Notes: generated by a model from the letters alone, not told the origin. A stretch of 64,000 nt of DNA from Neocallimastix lanati (nom. inval.) (GCA_016946835.1 JACVTC010000055.1:252501-316500), one strand, 5' to 3'; counted from the first letter of the stretch, positions 1 to 13,045 are shown. Translations and numbers: made by a program.

Positions 1-27
1 ATAAGTTAAATGTTTCAAATTTCATTT

Positions 28-64
<37 letters not shown>

Positions 65-334
65 ATCTTATTTCCAACGCTAGAGCTCCCTTACTTAAAC
101 ATAATGATTTTCCTATTAAGTCGTATTATGCACCTCTTCTTGATTCTTGAATCTAGAAAAGAAAGAACGAGAAGTATCCAAAAGTATCCAGACCCTAGTT
201 CCTAACAGGATTATACTGGATTGAAGAATTTTCTAATGGGAATAGCTTTTCCATTCCTCTATTGTGTTTTCTCTAAAAAGAACTAAAACATTCCTCCTCT
301 TTCAGGCGAAATATGCGATTGCTCAGGAAAGGTG

Positions 335-365
<31 letters not shown>

Positions 366-516
366 GGAAAAATTTCGAATTGCTTTATTTTTGTTTTACT
401 AAGAGATACTTCATGTGGTAGAATATCATGCATGGGATAAAAGAAAAGCAAAAAAAAAAAATTTTTTTTTAGATAAAATTAGATAAATTTCTATCAATAA
501 AAAAAAAAAAAAAAAA
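1..516. other. Gene-free left edge with homopolymers
   Basis: No intact gene is visible. Long A runs lie near 30-60, 350-365, 450-460 and 500-517. Between 62 and 330 there is a patch of less AT-rich sequence that looks like decayed coding DNA, but stops occur in every frame and no family is recognisable. Confidence 0.5.
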
Positions 517-539
517 AGCAATTGTGAACTTTTACTGGG
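517..539. repeat. Left target-site duplication of a retrocopy
   Basis: This 23-bp sequence begins AGCAATTGTG and is repeated exactly at 1211-1233. Both copies follow an A run. Together they bracket a segment ending in a poly(A) tract, as expected for a target-site duplication made by LINE-type (target-primed) retrotransposition. Confidence 0.75.
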
Positions 540-1210
540 TTTGTCTGTAAAGAATTGGAAAATTACAGAAATAAATCTTTACCTTTTCTAGATGATCTCT
601 TTTTGAAGTTTGCAATGATAATTGAACAAAAATCCTTGGATGTTTCTTTAGATTCAGAAAAGGATTATGATAATAATATTTATTATTATATATTGAGTGC
701 TCTTCTTGGTGGGCGTTCAATATATTCAAAAATTAAAGTTAATGATGGGGAACAAAGACAATTAGTTGACAATATTTTTAAACAAAGTTCAACTTCATTA
801 ACTGTTCCATATTTCGTGGGATTGCGGAGTTTTTGACAAACGTAATACCATTAATTTGTAGATCTTTTAGTTTGATGATGAAATGATATATTCCGTTGAA
901 TCTACCGTTGCCAAGAGCGTCGACCTCGAAATAATAAGGCATGGATTTTCACCTCCCGGTGAAATGACAGATACAGATTCGGTTGATAACACTAATACTA
1001 AAATTGTTACTCAAAATAATTGACGTGGTGTTATTATCGAGGAATGGGAAAAGTTAGAGGCTATTGCTTCTAACGCACTTTTATAATTTTATAATATATA
1101 ATATTTTATTTCATGTATTTTATTATTTTTTTGTTCTTTAAAATCATGTAATTTTATTATTATTATAAATTAAATAAAGTTATTCTCTTAATCTAAAAAA
1201 AAAAAAAAAA
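540..1210 (+). pseudogene. Poly(A)-tailed retrocopy (processed pseudogene or short retroelement)
   Basis: The segment lies between the 23-bp direct repeats. It opens with about 98 codons of open frame without a start Met (from 540, ending in TGA at 834-836). It continues as coding-like sequence broken by stops and frame changes to about 1086. A short 3' tail follows, with AATAAA at 1173-1178 and an A run from about 1195. The layout of coding end, poly(A) signal, A tail and target duplication is that of a 5'-truncated, reverse-transcribed mRNA. I do not recognise the parent protein. A non-autonomous LINE derivative is the alternative. Confidence 0.6.
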
Positions 1211-1233
1211 AGCAATTGTGAACTTTTACTGGG
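1211..1233. repeat. Right target-site duplication of a retrocopy
   Basis: Exact second copy of the 23-bp sequence at 517-539, directly after the A tail of the retrocopy. Confidence 0.75.
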
Positions 1234-1308
1234 GATAGTAGCTCTATGCCGAGAAAATCAATCAAGGCTAAGGCTTTTAAAGAAATTAAAAAATAAAAAA
1301 AAAAATTG

Positions 1309-1353
<45 letters not shown>

Positions 1354-1361
1354 GAGAGAAA

Positions 1362-1595
1362 CTAACCTAATCTAAAAAACATAACTATAAGTTTCTTGAA
1401 TATAGCATTGGCTTTGGCTTCCAATGGGTACTTCGTACCAAAATGGTGGATATAATTTTCGATGTTCATGTTTTCAAACGCTGCCAATACGATTAAAGAT
1501 GTAAAGATGATTGTTTCCAGGAAAAAAGAAACGCTGTCCCTACTGTTATAATGAAAATAGTAATATCTTCGATTGGAACATTGGTTTTCTAAATG
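1362..1595 (-). pseudogene. Coding-like fragment of unknown origin
   Basis: On the minus strand 77 sense codons run without a stop until TAG at 1362-1364. Composition is less AT-rich than the surroundings and the translation looks protein-like, with a hydrophobic stretch followed by a basic tail. There is no start codon at the upstream end, and a T run and stops lie upstream. It is probably an exon or gene fragment. I do not recognise it. Confidence 0.3.
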
Positions 1596-1663
1596 TTATC
1601 TTTTTTTCTGTGAATTTCTGAATGAAATATTTTAAAGGATATTGACGATTTTTTATGAAAAAA

Positions 1664-1696
<33 letters not shown>

Positions 1697-1799
1697 CCAA
1701 AATAATATCCAATATCAAATAGTAAGGTAACCATTTGTTATCTCAGATATGGATAATGTAGAATCAAGTACAAATTCGTTACAGTAGTAACGAAGAGTA

Positions 1800-2245
<446 letters not shown>

Positions 2246-3239
2246 GTAGTAGCAATAGAAATAATATGTATAATAATAGTAGAATTAGTGATTAGTGAAA
2301 ATAGTAAATATTAATATTAGGTATGGTGAAAATAATAGTATCATTGCTAATAATGTAGTGAATAGATCGATCAATTGGTATAAATCATGTTAATTATTAG
2401 TAATTTTCTGAATAATGAGAATGTAAATATATATGTGATTATTATAATACGCCATTCTATGGTACGATCTACGAATCGATTCTCTTTTTCAGAAAATATG
2501 GTTTTTAGGGCTAGTAATTCGAACAAAAAATTGCTATTTCGACAGTATGTAAGTGCCAACTAACCAAGGAGCGTTGGCTAACGCTGAAATTGTAGTAGGA
2601 CAGGCTAGTAGGGCCAATACCACTGAAAGATAAAACCATGATTTCTTTCAGAGAATCAATTTTTTTTTTTTTTACTAATGTTTTATTCATTTAACTCTTT
2701 ATAATCTTTATAATTTTTAATCTTTTTTTTTTTTTACTATTACTTACAATCTAGAATACAAATATACTACATAGAAATTCTTTTGACGATTTTTAACGGA
2801 TTTGGCAACAACTTGTTATTAACTCGTTTTCAACTTGTTGTCCATTATATTCAGTGAATTTAGATACTTAAATTAATCAACTATCACTTATTGCCATATA
2901 TACAATATGAATAACCATAATATAGGGAATTGTTATTACAACAATACAAAAAAGACATGAAAAATAAAAATTACAAAAAAAAATAAAGTTCAAATTATCG
3001 AAGAAAAAAAAAATTAATCTAATAAAAGAAAACAATATTGGATACTTTATTAACAGTGACAACAAAGATGAAATTTATTCAAAAGCTCAAACAAAAAGAG
3101 ACCTATATATATCAATATATATATATAAATAAAGAATGAATAATACAAACCCTATAAATTATAATTGGAGCAGTAGAACATATATTACCAATAATAAAAA
3201 TATATTGAAAATATTTTTACAAGTAAGAAAATAAGGTTA
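2246..3239. other. No intact gene; short coding-like patches
   Basis: A clean stretch of about 24 codons ends at the TAA near 2628, and scattered less AT-rich patches occur at 2440-2640 and 2770-2850. The remainder is AT-rich with T runs. Nothing can be assigned. Confidence 0.4.
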
Positions 3240-3830
3240 AAATATTACCAAATAATACAATATATAAATTTTAAAGGACATATGACATATACGAAGGTAA
3301 AGTCACTAATCAAACTATCAAATTAAATAATATTTACTATATTCAGATCCGATAGTAATGAATTTAATAAGTGGTATAAAAATTAGCTGAATCTAGAATA
3401 ATATGTAAAAATTAATAGGGAAAATTACAAATCCCAACTCCAAATAAGGAATACTGAGAAATTAAATTAATACCTAAAACTTATGTGAATAAGCATAACA
3501 ATATCAAAAATGAAAACTGTGCATAAAATCTGTTCCAAAATGAATAAAATGAACAAAATGAACAAAATAAACAAAATGAACAAAATAAACAAAATAAATA
3601 AAAATAAATAAAGTTAATTGTGTCAACAAAAAAAAAAAAAATTTTTTTTTCTAATAAAAAATATGACACAAAAGACTAGGACATTATTACAAATGAAAAA
3701 TTTAGAAAAAATATAAACAAATTCGTTATATTCAAACAATTTAGAAAAAAAAAAAAACATGAATATATAAATACTGAAGAAATGCTAGCCGACATTATCA
3801 CTAAAAAACGAAAGCAGACAAAAAATGACG
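3240..3830 (+). pseudogene. Decayed Ty1/copia remnant
   Basis: Broken frames on the plus strand recall two regions of the intact copia elements here. Around 3265-3385 a NLISGI-like string matches the protease-to-integrase spacer (NMISGI or NIISGI in elements 2 and 3). At 3761-3808 the translation EYINTEEMLADIITKK matches the end of copia RNase H (EYINTEKMLADPLTKS in element 1). The part between them is deleted or unreadable. A short tandem motif AACAAAATG occurs at about 3540-3600. No LTRs are seen. Confidence 0.6.
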
Positions 3831-4799
3831 AAAAAAATTTAAAAATTTAATATTTGATAAATAAATAAAATAAGTGTGAAGAGGAGTGAAAGGAATAAAG
3901 TTTTGAAATAAAATTAAATTACTAATAAAATAGTTATATTACTAACTATTTAAATATAATTTATTAATAAATTTATTAATAAAATTTTTAATAAAATTTT
4001 TAAATGTAATAAAACTTTACTTTGAATAATTTATCTAAAAGACATTACTAATTAGATTAAGCCACAAATTTTATAAAAGAAATTGAAATAAGAATTAATA
4101 AATCATTGTAATTACCTTTTATTAATTTTAATTAATAAAATATAATAAATAAAATTTATATCAAAAAATCAATCTCTATATATTAATAAAAATATAATAA
4201 TTATACAAATATTAAGAATTTTAATGATTTTATTTATCTGGTCATTTTTTTTTTGTAATTATTTATCATATTATAAATTAATATTTAATATTTATATTAT
4301 TAATATTTAAACCACAGTTCAACAATATTAGTTCTTAAATAAATGTCAAATAAAATATTAATAAAAATATAATAGTATAACTATAATAATAAAATAATTA
4401 AATTGTAAAGGTATTACTAAAAATATAATAATAGTTATAATAATAAAATAATTAATTAATTATATTTATTTATAAAGATATTAATAAAAATGTTAAATAA
4501 AATATTAAAAAAAATATATTAGCAATTATAATAATAATTTAAACTGTATAGATATTAATAAAAATATAATAGTTATAATAATAAAATATCTAATTAATAA
4601 TATTTAATTATAAAGATATCTTAATATATATATATATATATATTTTAATAAACTGAATAATTATTTAAAGAATTTTAATGATCGTTTCATCTGGTTTATT
4701 ATTAATATTATTTTTTTTAATTATTTATTATTTATTATAAATAATTATCCACTCGAATTATTCCCTTACTTCATTAAACAAGAAATTTTTTGACGCAAT
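3831..4799. other. AT-rich intergenic DNA
   Basis: Simple AT-rich sequence with many short inverted and direct AT repeats. I see no gene or recognisable element. Confidence 0.5.
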
Positions 4800-5490
4800 T
4801 TTATTGATTCTGATGAAAAATATTTTAAACTTGAAAAATCTCACAATGTAGGATACATCCACTCAAATTATGTTAAGAATTCTATACGATAATGTTAGGA
4901 ACCAGTATAATCGCCTTCTTCAGGACTATAATACAAGGGAAAGTTTTAATGAACAAAAAAGAGGAATTTTCAAGAAATGATGATTATACCTTTTATAATA
5001 ACTTAATGAACAAGTTAGAACAAAGATTTAACTTTCAACAAAACCGAAAATTTTAATAGATTTTCAAATGAAATACAAGAGATCCTGTGGTACAGACCAT
5101 AAACCAAAATAAAGAAGATACAGACAACTTAATTCGACGAGTGTGGTGATTAAACAGGATATGAGTTAAACCGGGCGACTCAGGATCAAATACATACTTG
5201 ATTGATAATCTAATCAAAAAAAAAAAAAAAAAAAAAAAAAAAATTCAACAACTACAGGAAGTTCTTTCCCAATGATATGGACAGTTTTTCCAAGGTCCAT
5301 AGAGGGTTGATTCCCCAATGATGTGGACTGTTTTTCCTTACAGAGTTAAAAACTAAATTAAGTGATTGGACTTCACCGAAAAACCTTTAATAAAAACTAT
5401 CGATAACTTTTACCAACAATTATCGACTATTTAGAACAAATTAGATCATTCCGTTAACAAAGGCAAAAAAAACACCAAATTCAAGGAAAT
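4800..5490 (+). pseudogene. Decayed retroelement gag, interrupted by a short repeat
   Basis: Several plus-strand frames hold gag-like pieces: about 4860-5000, a stretch ending TYLIDNLIKK at about 5185-5220, then from about 5340 ELKTKLSDWTSPKNL and, after a frame change, TIDNFYQQLSTI. The order resembles an LTR-retrotransposon gag helical domain. The gag text is interrupted between 5220 and 5338 by an A run plus the dispersed repeat annotated separately. Frame changes and stops show long decay. The family call is an inference. Confidence 0.4.
5245..5338. repeat. Dispersed repeat, copy A
   Basis: About 95 bp directly after an A run. It contains CAATGATRTGGACWGTTTTTCC twice, about 45 bp apart, separated by a GGTCC..AGAGGGTTGATT segment. 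A closely related copy follows a similar A run at 13441-13556. Both A runs are preceded by AATC. Confidence 0.75.
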
Positions 5491-5929
5491 TCTTCACATC
5501 CTTCAGAATATAAGATAATCTAATCAGGTCATTTAATCAAATGATGGTTAAATTAGACAAAGCCATTTTATATAATAATATATTAGAAAAAAAAATTATT
5601 AGTACCAATTACCAATCTATTAAATTAAAGATGTTATCATTTATTCAAATATTTATTGAAAAAAAGATTGGAATCATAGTTAAAAATAATTGACTTCTAC
5701 CTAATGAGCTATCTAAAGTTAATAAAAATTATTAATAAATTCTCTGGAGCCTATATCTCCTTTCAAGACACTTTTACTTTGGAATCATATAAACCAGATC
5801 CGGTAGAAAACCACATCAGTACTAATACCTAATACAATGGAAATACACAAAACTAGTCATTCTACAAATTATATTAGGTTAAATACAATATGTAAAATGA
5901 CTATATATTTATTATATATTAATAGTATT

Positions 5930-6719
5930 AAAAATAATATATAAATTTATATTATAATACTATTAATAACAATTAAATAACTTTATAATTAATATAATTT
6001 TAAAATATTATTATTAAATTAGTATTTTAAATAGGAAAAAAAGAAACAAAAATTTTAAAAGAAAACTTTTTAAATAATAATAAACATTAAATAATATTAT
6101 ATTATAAAATAAATTAGAAATCCTAAAATATAATATATTGAAATAAATAGATTGAAATAAATGAATTATAATAAAAGATTAGATTTCATAAAGTTTTTTT
6201 TTAAAAAAAAAAAAATAAAAGAAAGTAAGTAATATTCTTTAATATTAATGAATATTAATAATTATATAAAATAAATTTATTATAAAAAAAATTTTATCTT
6301 TAATTAATATATATTATAAAAAGGTTCTTAAATTAAAATGGCACTTTACAGTACAGTACATTTAAAATGAAATATAAATCTTCATTGAGATCATCCATTT
6401 AGAAAAGAAATAATTTAATACATTAAGTTAATTAAAATACATTAAATTAAATAAATTCATATAATAATAATATTACATAAATAAAATATAAATATATATT
6501 AATATTAATATTAAATAACTTTTAATTAAAATAATTTTAAAATATTATTATAAAATTATTACTTTAAATAGAAAAAGTTTAAAATATAAAAGGAAGTAAG
6601 TAAAGTTGGTCAATATTATCTATTATTATTAATTATATAAAATAAATTTATTATAAATAAAATTTATCTTTAATTAATATATATTATAAAAAAGGTTCTT
6701 AAATTAAAAGGACACTTTA
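5930..6719. repeat. Diverged direct duplication
   Basis: Two similar AT-rich segments in the same orientation. The first (about 5930-6348) and the second (about 6480-6719) share an AATTTTAAAATATTATTA block, a GAAGTAAGTAA-like block and an ending GGTTCTTAAATTAAAA..CACTTTA. They could be the ends of an old transposon or a segmental tandem duplication. No coding sequence is visible between them. Confidence 0.55.
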
Positions 6720-7251
6720 ACAATAGAAATAATAACTATTATTTTTAATAATATAATTATATCATTAGAATTTTATTTATTAATATATATTTATATTATA
6801 ATTTAATGCATTACAACTAGTACAAAATAAAGTTAAGATTTAGGTTGTAAATTTATTATTAATATTGGTATAGACAATATATATCGATATATATCTTTTT
6901 TATTTTTTTATTTTTTAAAGGAATGAAACACCTAAAGGTAAATTTTTATTAGTATCATGCTATTATATACATCCATATATTCTTTATTTTAATTTTCAAT
7001 TATATAATATGAACTTTTTTTTTTTTTATAATTATAAGACTATCTTATTTTATTTTATTTTTATTTTTTTTTTATTTTTTTTTTCTGTTGTGGTGGTCTT
7101 TTCTTACTTGACACGATTATTCATGAAATAGTAATAGATAAATAATGATCTGTTTCATGAATATAATATCAAAGTTTTTTTTCTTTTTTCTTTTTTTTTT
7201 TTTTTTATTCATTTAGAAATTATTCTTGTGTGAATATAAAACAAAGTTTAA
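6720..7251. other. AT-rich intergenic DNA
   Basis: T runs and short AT repeats only; nothing recognisable. Confidence 0.5.
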
Positions 7252-7455
7252 GTATAAACATGTATTAAATATAAACATGTATTAAATATAAACATGTATT
7301 ATATATAAATATGCGACATATATAAATATGTGTCATATATAAATATGCATTAAATATAAACATGCATTATATAAAAGTATGTATTATATAAAAATATGTG
7401 ACATATATAAATATGTATTATATACAAGTATGTATTATATACAAGTATATTATTA
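7252..7455. repeat. Minisatellite with a unit of about 18 bp
   Basis: Around eleven imperfect head-to-tail copies of a unit like ATATAAACATGTATTAA, with the ATG context drifting between ACATG, ATATG and AGTATG. Flanking sequence shows no gene. Confidence 0.8.
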
Positions 7456-8334
7456 TATCTATATTTATTATTTCTATTGTTTATGCAAAGATAAATTATT
7501 TTTAATGGTAAAAAAAAAAAGTTTTTTATTATTCTATTTCCATAAATATAAACTATTTAAATTGTATTAAATATAATATATTTATCTATATATGTAGTTA
7601 GATTAATATTAATATTGAAGTTTATTCAGTAAGGATGGATTTTTTTTTTGTTTTGTTTTGTTTTTTGTTTTATTTCATATAGAAATTCGATAAAAACGAT
7701 ATCAAAAAAAAAAAAAAAATTTAAGAAAATAATTAAAATAATTAAAATAATTAAAATAATAAAATAATAAAAGTAATATATATATGTATATGAATTAAAA
7801 TAATAATACAAAAAAGTGAAATAATGAAAACAATAAAAAATATTAAAAAAAAAAATATTATAAATATATATATATATTTTCCACTATATATTAACATTTC
7901 AATATGTCACTTTATTGCTATATCTCTCTATTTCTTTATTTCTCTATTCTCATATCTCTATAAATAAAGATTATCTTTATATATAATAAAATTAAAGAAT
8001 ATATAGCTAACAAGAAAATTAAAAATTCATTTCTCTATATACATTAAAAAAAAAGAATAAAGAAAAAAGTAAAATCAACTGTTAAAATAAACACTTTTAG
8101 ATTATTCCATATATGGTTCATACTTTTCTTTAAATTAAAAAAAAAAAAGAAATAAAAAATTAAAGAAAAATTAATTAAAAAAAAAAAATTAAAAAATTTT
8201 AAATAATTTTAAATATATTAATTTTGTAATTTTATATTATATTATATTATAATAACAATAAATAAATAAATAAATAAATAAGTAAAAATAAATATAAAAT
8301 AAAGTTTTAGATAAAATGAATGAATATGTAGATA
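7456..8334. other. AT-rich intergenic DNA
   Basis: Homopolymer runs, a short AATTAAAAT tandem near 7735-7765 and AT dinucleotide tracts. No gene seen on either strand. Confidence 0.5.
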
Positions 8335-8409
<75 letters not shown>

Positions 8410-8410
8410 A
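8335..8410. repeat. (AAAT)n microsatellite
   Basis: About 18 uninterrupted AAAT units, followed by a short CTT run. Confidence 0.95.
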
Positions 8411-10010
8411 TTATTTTCTTCTTCTTCTTCTTAATAAATTAAAGTTGAATGATCCAACAGAAAATTTCGAACCATCTGAATTTAATTCATTCCAAAAAAA
8501 AAAAAAAAAAAAAACAAAAAAATAAAAATAAGAAAAATCATTCATTCAATAAAATAAGAAAGAAATTAAAAAAAAAAGAAAAAAGAAAATAGAAAAATTT
8601 ATTTTTTTTTTATTAAATAAAAAAGAAAAATTATTTATTTTATTTTAAATTTGAAGTAAGAATCATAAAATATTGAAAGTTAACTTTTTTTTTCTTATAA
8701 AAAAAATAAATAAATATATGAATATATATTTAATTTCATTTATTATTTTTTTATTTATCATTTTTTATTTATATATATAATCATAATAATAAAAAAAATT
8801 TACTTTTACTTTTAATTATTTATTAATTTATTTATTTATTTATCATTTTTGAGAAAGTAAATAAATAAAATAAAAAATGATTAAATAAAAAAAAAAAGAT
8901 ATTTATAAAAGGTGTTTGATTATAATCCATCTTAATGTAAAAAAATATCATCTTTAATCCCTTTCTTAAATAACTAAAAAAAAAACTTTATTTTAAATTT
9001 TATATTAAATGTCATTTCTGTAATAAATTTAAATTTTCAATATTTTAATATGAATTAAACTTTTTTGCTTTTATTTTTTGTTATTTTGAAAATTTTATTA
9101 AATAAATTAAAAAAAAAAAAAAAAAAAAAAGAATTTAAATAAATATAAAATGAAAATAAATGGATTTAAAATCTATTGGTGTTTAAATTGATTTAATTTA
9201 AAAAGAAATTAAAAAAAAAGAGTACATTTATATTAAATAAACCTTATATAATAATAAAATAAATAATATAAGGGATATTTTTTTTTCTTTAATTTTTCTT
9301 TATTCATTTATATTTTAATAATAAGTAATAATATTTAATAATATATGAAATAGTTAAACCTTTTTATATCTATTTTTATATATATAAAAAAGGTTTATTT
9401 TATTTTATTTTTTTTTTATATTTTATTCATCATATAAACTAATATAGAAGCATTATCATAAATAGTAATAATAATGATTTGAGAAGGATTAAAAAAGTAA
9501 AAAGAAAAAAAAATACCAAAAAAAAAAAAAACAAACAGAATTTAATACAAAAAATTAAATATGTATGTATAAATGTAATAATAAAATAATAAAATAATAA
9601 AATTATTATATAAGATTACTTTTTTTTAATTTTTTTATTTTTTATATAAAAAGAAAAATATTTTCTTATTTAAAAAAAAACATTTTATTTATTCAACTTT
9701 AATAATAAATTTGAGTTTTTATATATATATATATATATAAACATTAAAAAATTATTTTATTATTATTATTAAATATAATAGATTTGTTTTTATTCCTTTA
9801 ATTTAAGTTAAATATTTAAATTTAAAAGAAAAAAAAAGTTTATTATTTAAAGTTATTATAAATTAAATAATTTAAAAAAAAAAAATAAAATAAAATAAAA
9901 ATAAAATAGAATAGAATAAAATAGAGTAAAAATATAGAGATATAGAGAATATAGATTATAGAAAATAATAAAAAACAAAGATAAAAAAAAAAAAAAATTA
10001 TTTTAGATAG
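8411..10010. other. Upstream region of the sugar transporter gene
   Basis: AT-rich DNA with frequent A and T runs and no coding signal. The last 150 bp before the transporter are strongly A-rich and probably hold its promoter and 5' leader, but no single element can be picked out. Confidence 0.45.
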
Positions 10011-10040
10011 ATGTCAAAAAATGGCTCTAGGTGTTACTAA
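10011..10040 (+). promoter_or_regulatory. Short upstream ORF overlapping the transporter start codon
   Basis: An ATG 10 bp before the transporter ATG, in another frame, opens a nine-codon ORF ending in TAA at 10038-10040. It overlaps the main start. If the transcript begins upstream of it, ribosomes starting here would miss the main ATG, so it could lower translation. Confidence 0.4.
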
Positions 10041-10124
10041 ACGTTTAGTATTTTATTGTATTATTACTACTTTAGGTTCTGTTATCTATGGTTGGGAAGT
10101 TGGAATGCTAAAGTAAGTAATTAA

Positions 10125-10164
<40 letters not shown>

Positions 10165-11848
10165 TTCTATTTTTAAATATCTTAAAAAAAAACATAAATA
10201 AACATAGATTTTATTTTATTTTATTTTTTTTTTTTTTTTTTAAAAAAAAAAAGTATAATAGAAAATAAATATAGTTTTATTTACTTATTGATTTATTAAA
10301 TAAATAAAAAAAAAAAAAAAAAAGAAAAATATATATTTATATATATTAATTAATAAAAATGTGTCACTAATATATTTTTATTTATTTTAAAAAAAAAAAA
10401 ACTTAATTAATCCATATAATTATAGTATTATCTTCTCTATGAGAAGTACTTACGGTGTGAGATTCGGTACCTTCGTTGATAATGGTAAGGGTGAATTTGT
10501 TGCCACTCCTTCTAAGGCTACCAGAGAATCTATTATTACTCCAATGTTCACTTTTGGTTGTGTCTTCGGTTCTATTCTTGCTATGAGTCTTATGGATAGA
10601 ATTGGTAGAATTAAACCTTTAGCTCTTGGTTCTTTCATTTATACTATCGGTTCCCTTATTCAAACTTTCTCTAATACTATCGTTGTTTTCTGTATTGGTC
10701 GTTTCATTGCTGGTATTGCTTGTGGTGTTACCATGGTTGTTTCTCCAGTTTACATTGCCGAAATTACTCCAAAGAATCGTAGAGGTGCTATGGGTCTTTT
10801 ATTCCACTTTAATCTTCAAGCCGGTTCCTTCTTCGCTTCCATTGCTGATACTCTCTGCCTAAAACTTATTAAGGGAGAAGCTCAATGGAGAACTGCGGTT
10901 GGTTGTCAACTTATTCCAGGTACTCTTTTTATGGCTTTAATTTGGTTTGGTCTAGAAACTCCTCGTTACTTATTAATGAAGAATCAAGATGAAAAAGCTT
11001 TAGATGTTCTTGCTAAGGTTCGTGAAAAGTCTAAGGATGATCAAGAAGTTATTGAAGAATACACTGATATGCGTGATAAGCTTAAGGCAGAAGTTACTGA
11101 TGGTGTTGTTCCTTGGAGTCAATTATTCACTAATAAATTCTACTTATATCGTATTGTTCTTTGCTGTATCTTACAATTCTTACATATGTTAGTTGGTGTC
11201 AATGCTATCAATTATTATTCCTCTCAAATTTACAAGGATTATCTTAATATTGATGCAGCTAAATGGGGTTCATGGCTGGTTGTCCTTAATAATTTATTCG
11301 TTGTCGTTTTCTCTATTCCAGCTTTAAAGTATGTTGAAAAGGCTGGTCGTAGAAAGATTTTAGTTTATGGTGCTTTAATTCTTGCTATTTGTATGTTCCT
11401 TATCTTTTTATTATGTTTAATTTTAGATAAAACCGAAAATACTATCTTTGGCGTTTTATGTGTCATCTGTACCTACATTTACTCTGTTGCCTATGGTTGG
11501 TCATGGGGTTCCACTGTCTATGTTTGGCAATCTGAAATTTTCCCACTTCGTATTCGTTCCAAAGCTAATGCTATTGCTATGATGTTCCAATATGCAGGTA
11601 GTGTTCTTGTTACGGGATCAGTTTCTATTCTTATGAAATATTTAAAGTATTACACCTTCCTTATCTTCATGACTATGGCCACCATTGCCTTCATTTTCTC
11701 TCTTCTCTGTATTAAGGAAACTAAGGGACTTTCTCTTGAAGATATGGAAAACTTATATTCTATTGATAAGAAGGTTAATCCAAAGCTTAGAGGAGATCCA
11801 GATATTAAACGTGATTTGGATAAAGCTTTTGATATTAAAAAATGTTAA
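10021..11848 (+). CDS. MFS sugar transporter (sugar porter family)
   Basis: Two exons, join(10021..10112,10426..11848), encode 504 residues, the usual length for a 12-helix sugar porter. The intron begins GTAAGT and ends TATAG; joining completes an Asn codon after GWEVGML. Family motifs appear in order: DRIGR at 88-92 (loop 2-3), the GRFIAG..PKNRRG block at about 122-151, ETPRYL at 208-213, GVNAINYY at 288-295, KAGRRK at 336-341 (loop 8-9), EIFPLRIRSK at 401-410 and KETKG at 461-465. The protein should sit in the plasma membrane and move a hexose or related sugar, probably by proton symport or facilitated diffusion. The substrate cannot be read from sequence. A T- and A-rich 3' flank follows. 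The coding region is clearly less AT-rich than its surroundings. Confidence 0.95.
10113..10425 (+). other. Spliceosomal intron of the sugar transporter
   Basis: A 313-bp intron, very AT-rich, with donor GTAAGT and acceptor TATAG. Removing it joins two halves of the first membrane helix region in frame. Confidence 0.9.
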
Positions 11849-11929
11849 GCTTAAAAGAGAAACAAAAAAAATCAATAAAAAAACAAAACAAAAAAAAAAA
11901 AAGGACAAAACAAAAAAAAAAAAAAAGAA

Positions 11930-11963
<34 letters not shown>

Positions 11964-12306
11964 GAAGAATAAAAAAAAAGAATAAAAAAAAATAAAAAAT
12001 AAAAGAAAAAAAAAAAAAAACTAATTATTTTTAAGCCATTTTAAAATATCTTTTTTTTTTTTTTTAAAAAACTTAAAGAACGAAAAGTAATTTATAAAAC
12101 AAACAAACAAATCAACAAACAAAGAAAAAAAAAAAAAAAAAAAAAAAAAAAAGAAAAAAAAAATATATATATATTTTTTTTTATTTTTTGAATCAATAAT
12201 AAATCAACACAATTTCCATAAAATCAACTATGAAGAACTAAAAAAAAAAAAAAAAGAAAAAAGTAAATTAATGGGATTTTTATACAATGATTTAAGTTAT
12301 TTCAAG

Positions 12307-12351
<45 letters not shown>

Positions 12352-12739
12352 TTGATAATATATATTTGAAAAAAAAAGAATTATGGTATTCTTTTATTAT
12401 TTTTTTTAATATATTATATTTTTTATAAAATTTATAATATATTTATCTATAATTTATAAATAATATAATTTTTATATTTTTTCTTTCTTAATTTTTTATT
12501 ATATCTTTTCAATTTTTCTTATATAAATCTTTTAATTTTTCTAAAAAGATAAAAGATAAAAAAAAAAAAAAAAATATGCATTCTAAAATTTTTTAACAAA
12601 TTTCTATCTAAATTAAATAAAAAAAAATTGATATATTCTTATATTTGTTTATTTAATATTTATATAAAAAAATAAAAATAACATAACAAAGAAATAATAA
12701 TAGAAAAAGATAAAAGGATAAAAAGATTAAAAAAAAAAA
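11849..12739. other. A-rich 3' flank of the transporter gene and intergenic DNA
   Basis: Immediately after the stop codon lies an almost pure purine (A with a few G and C) tract to about 12010, then A and T runs and an (AT)n tract at about 12310-12348. No gene is visible. Confidence 0.5.
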
Positions 12740-13034
12740 CAACTAAAAAACAATTAAAAAAAAAAATTAAAAAATTTTTTTAAATAAAAATTATTTATTA
12801 TAATTTAAAAAAAAAAAAAAAACAACTAAAGAAAAAAACAACTAAAAAAAAACAACTAAAAAAAAAAAACTAAAAAAAAACAACCAAGAAAAAAAACAAC
12901 CAAAAAAAAAACAACTAAAAAGAAACAACCAAAAAAACAACTAAAAAAAAAAACAACTAAAAAAAAACAACTAAGAAAAAAAACAACTAAAAAAAAAAAA
13001 TTAAAAATTTTTTATAAATAAAAATTATTTATTA

Positions 13035-13045
<11 letters not shown>
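12740..13045. repeat. Tandem CAACTAAAAAA-type repeat
   Basis: About fifteen imperfect copies of a unit of 11 to 16 bp containing CAACTA or CAACCA separated by A runs, densest at 12820-12990. A segment reading AATAAAAATTATTTATTATAATTTAAAA occurs both before (about 12784) and after (about 13016) the dense core, so the whole block is partly duplicated. Confidence 0.8.

Noticed and set aside
7252-7455. CRISPR-like array
   Set aside because: Units are contiguous and drift gradually, with no unique spacers; the genome is eukaryotic.
8455-8485. Possible tRNA T-arm (TTCGAACC)
   Set aside because: No paired stem on either side and no acceptor or anticodon arm; the same holds for the similar string near 57510.
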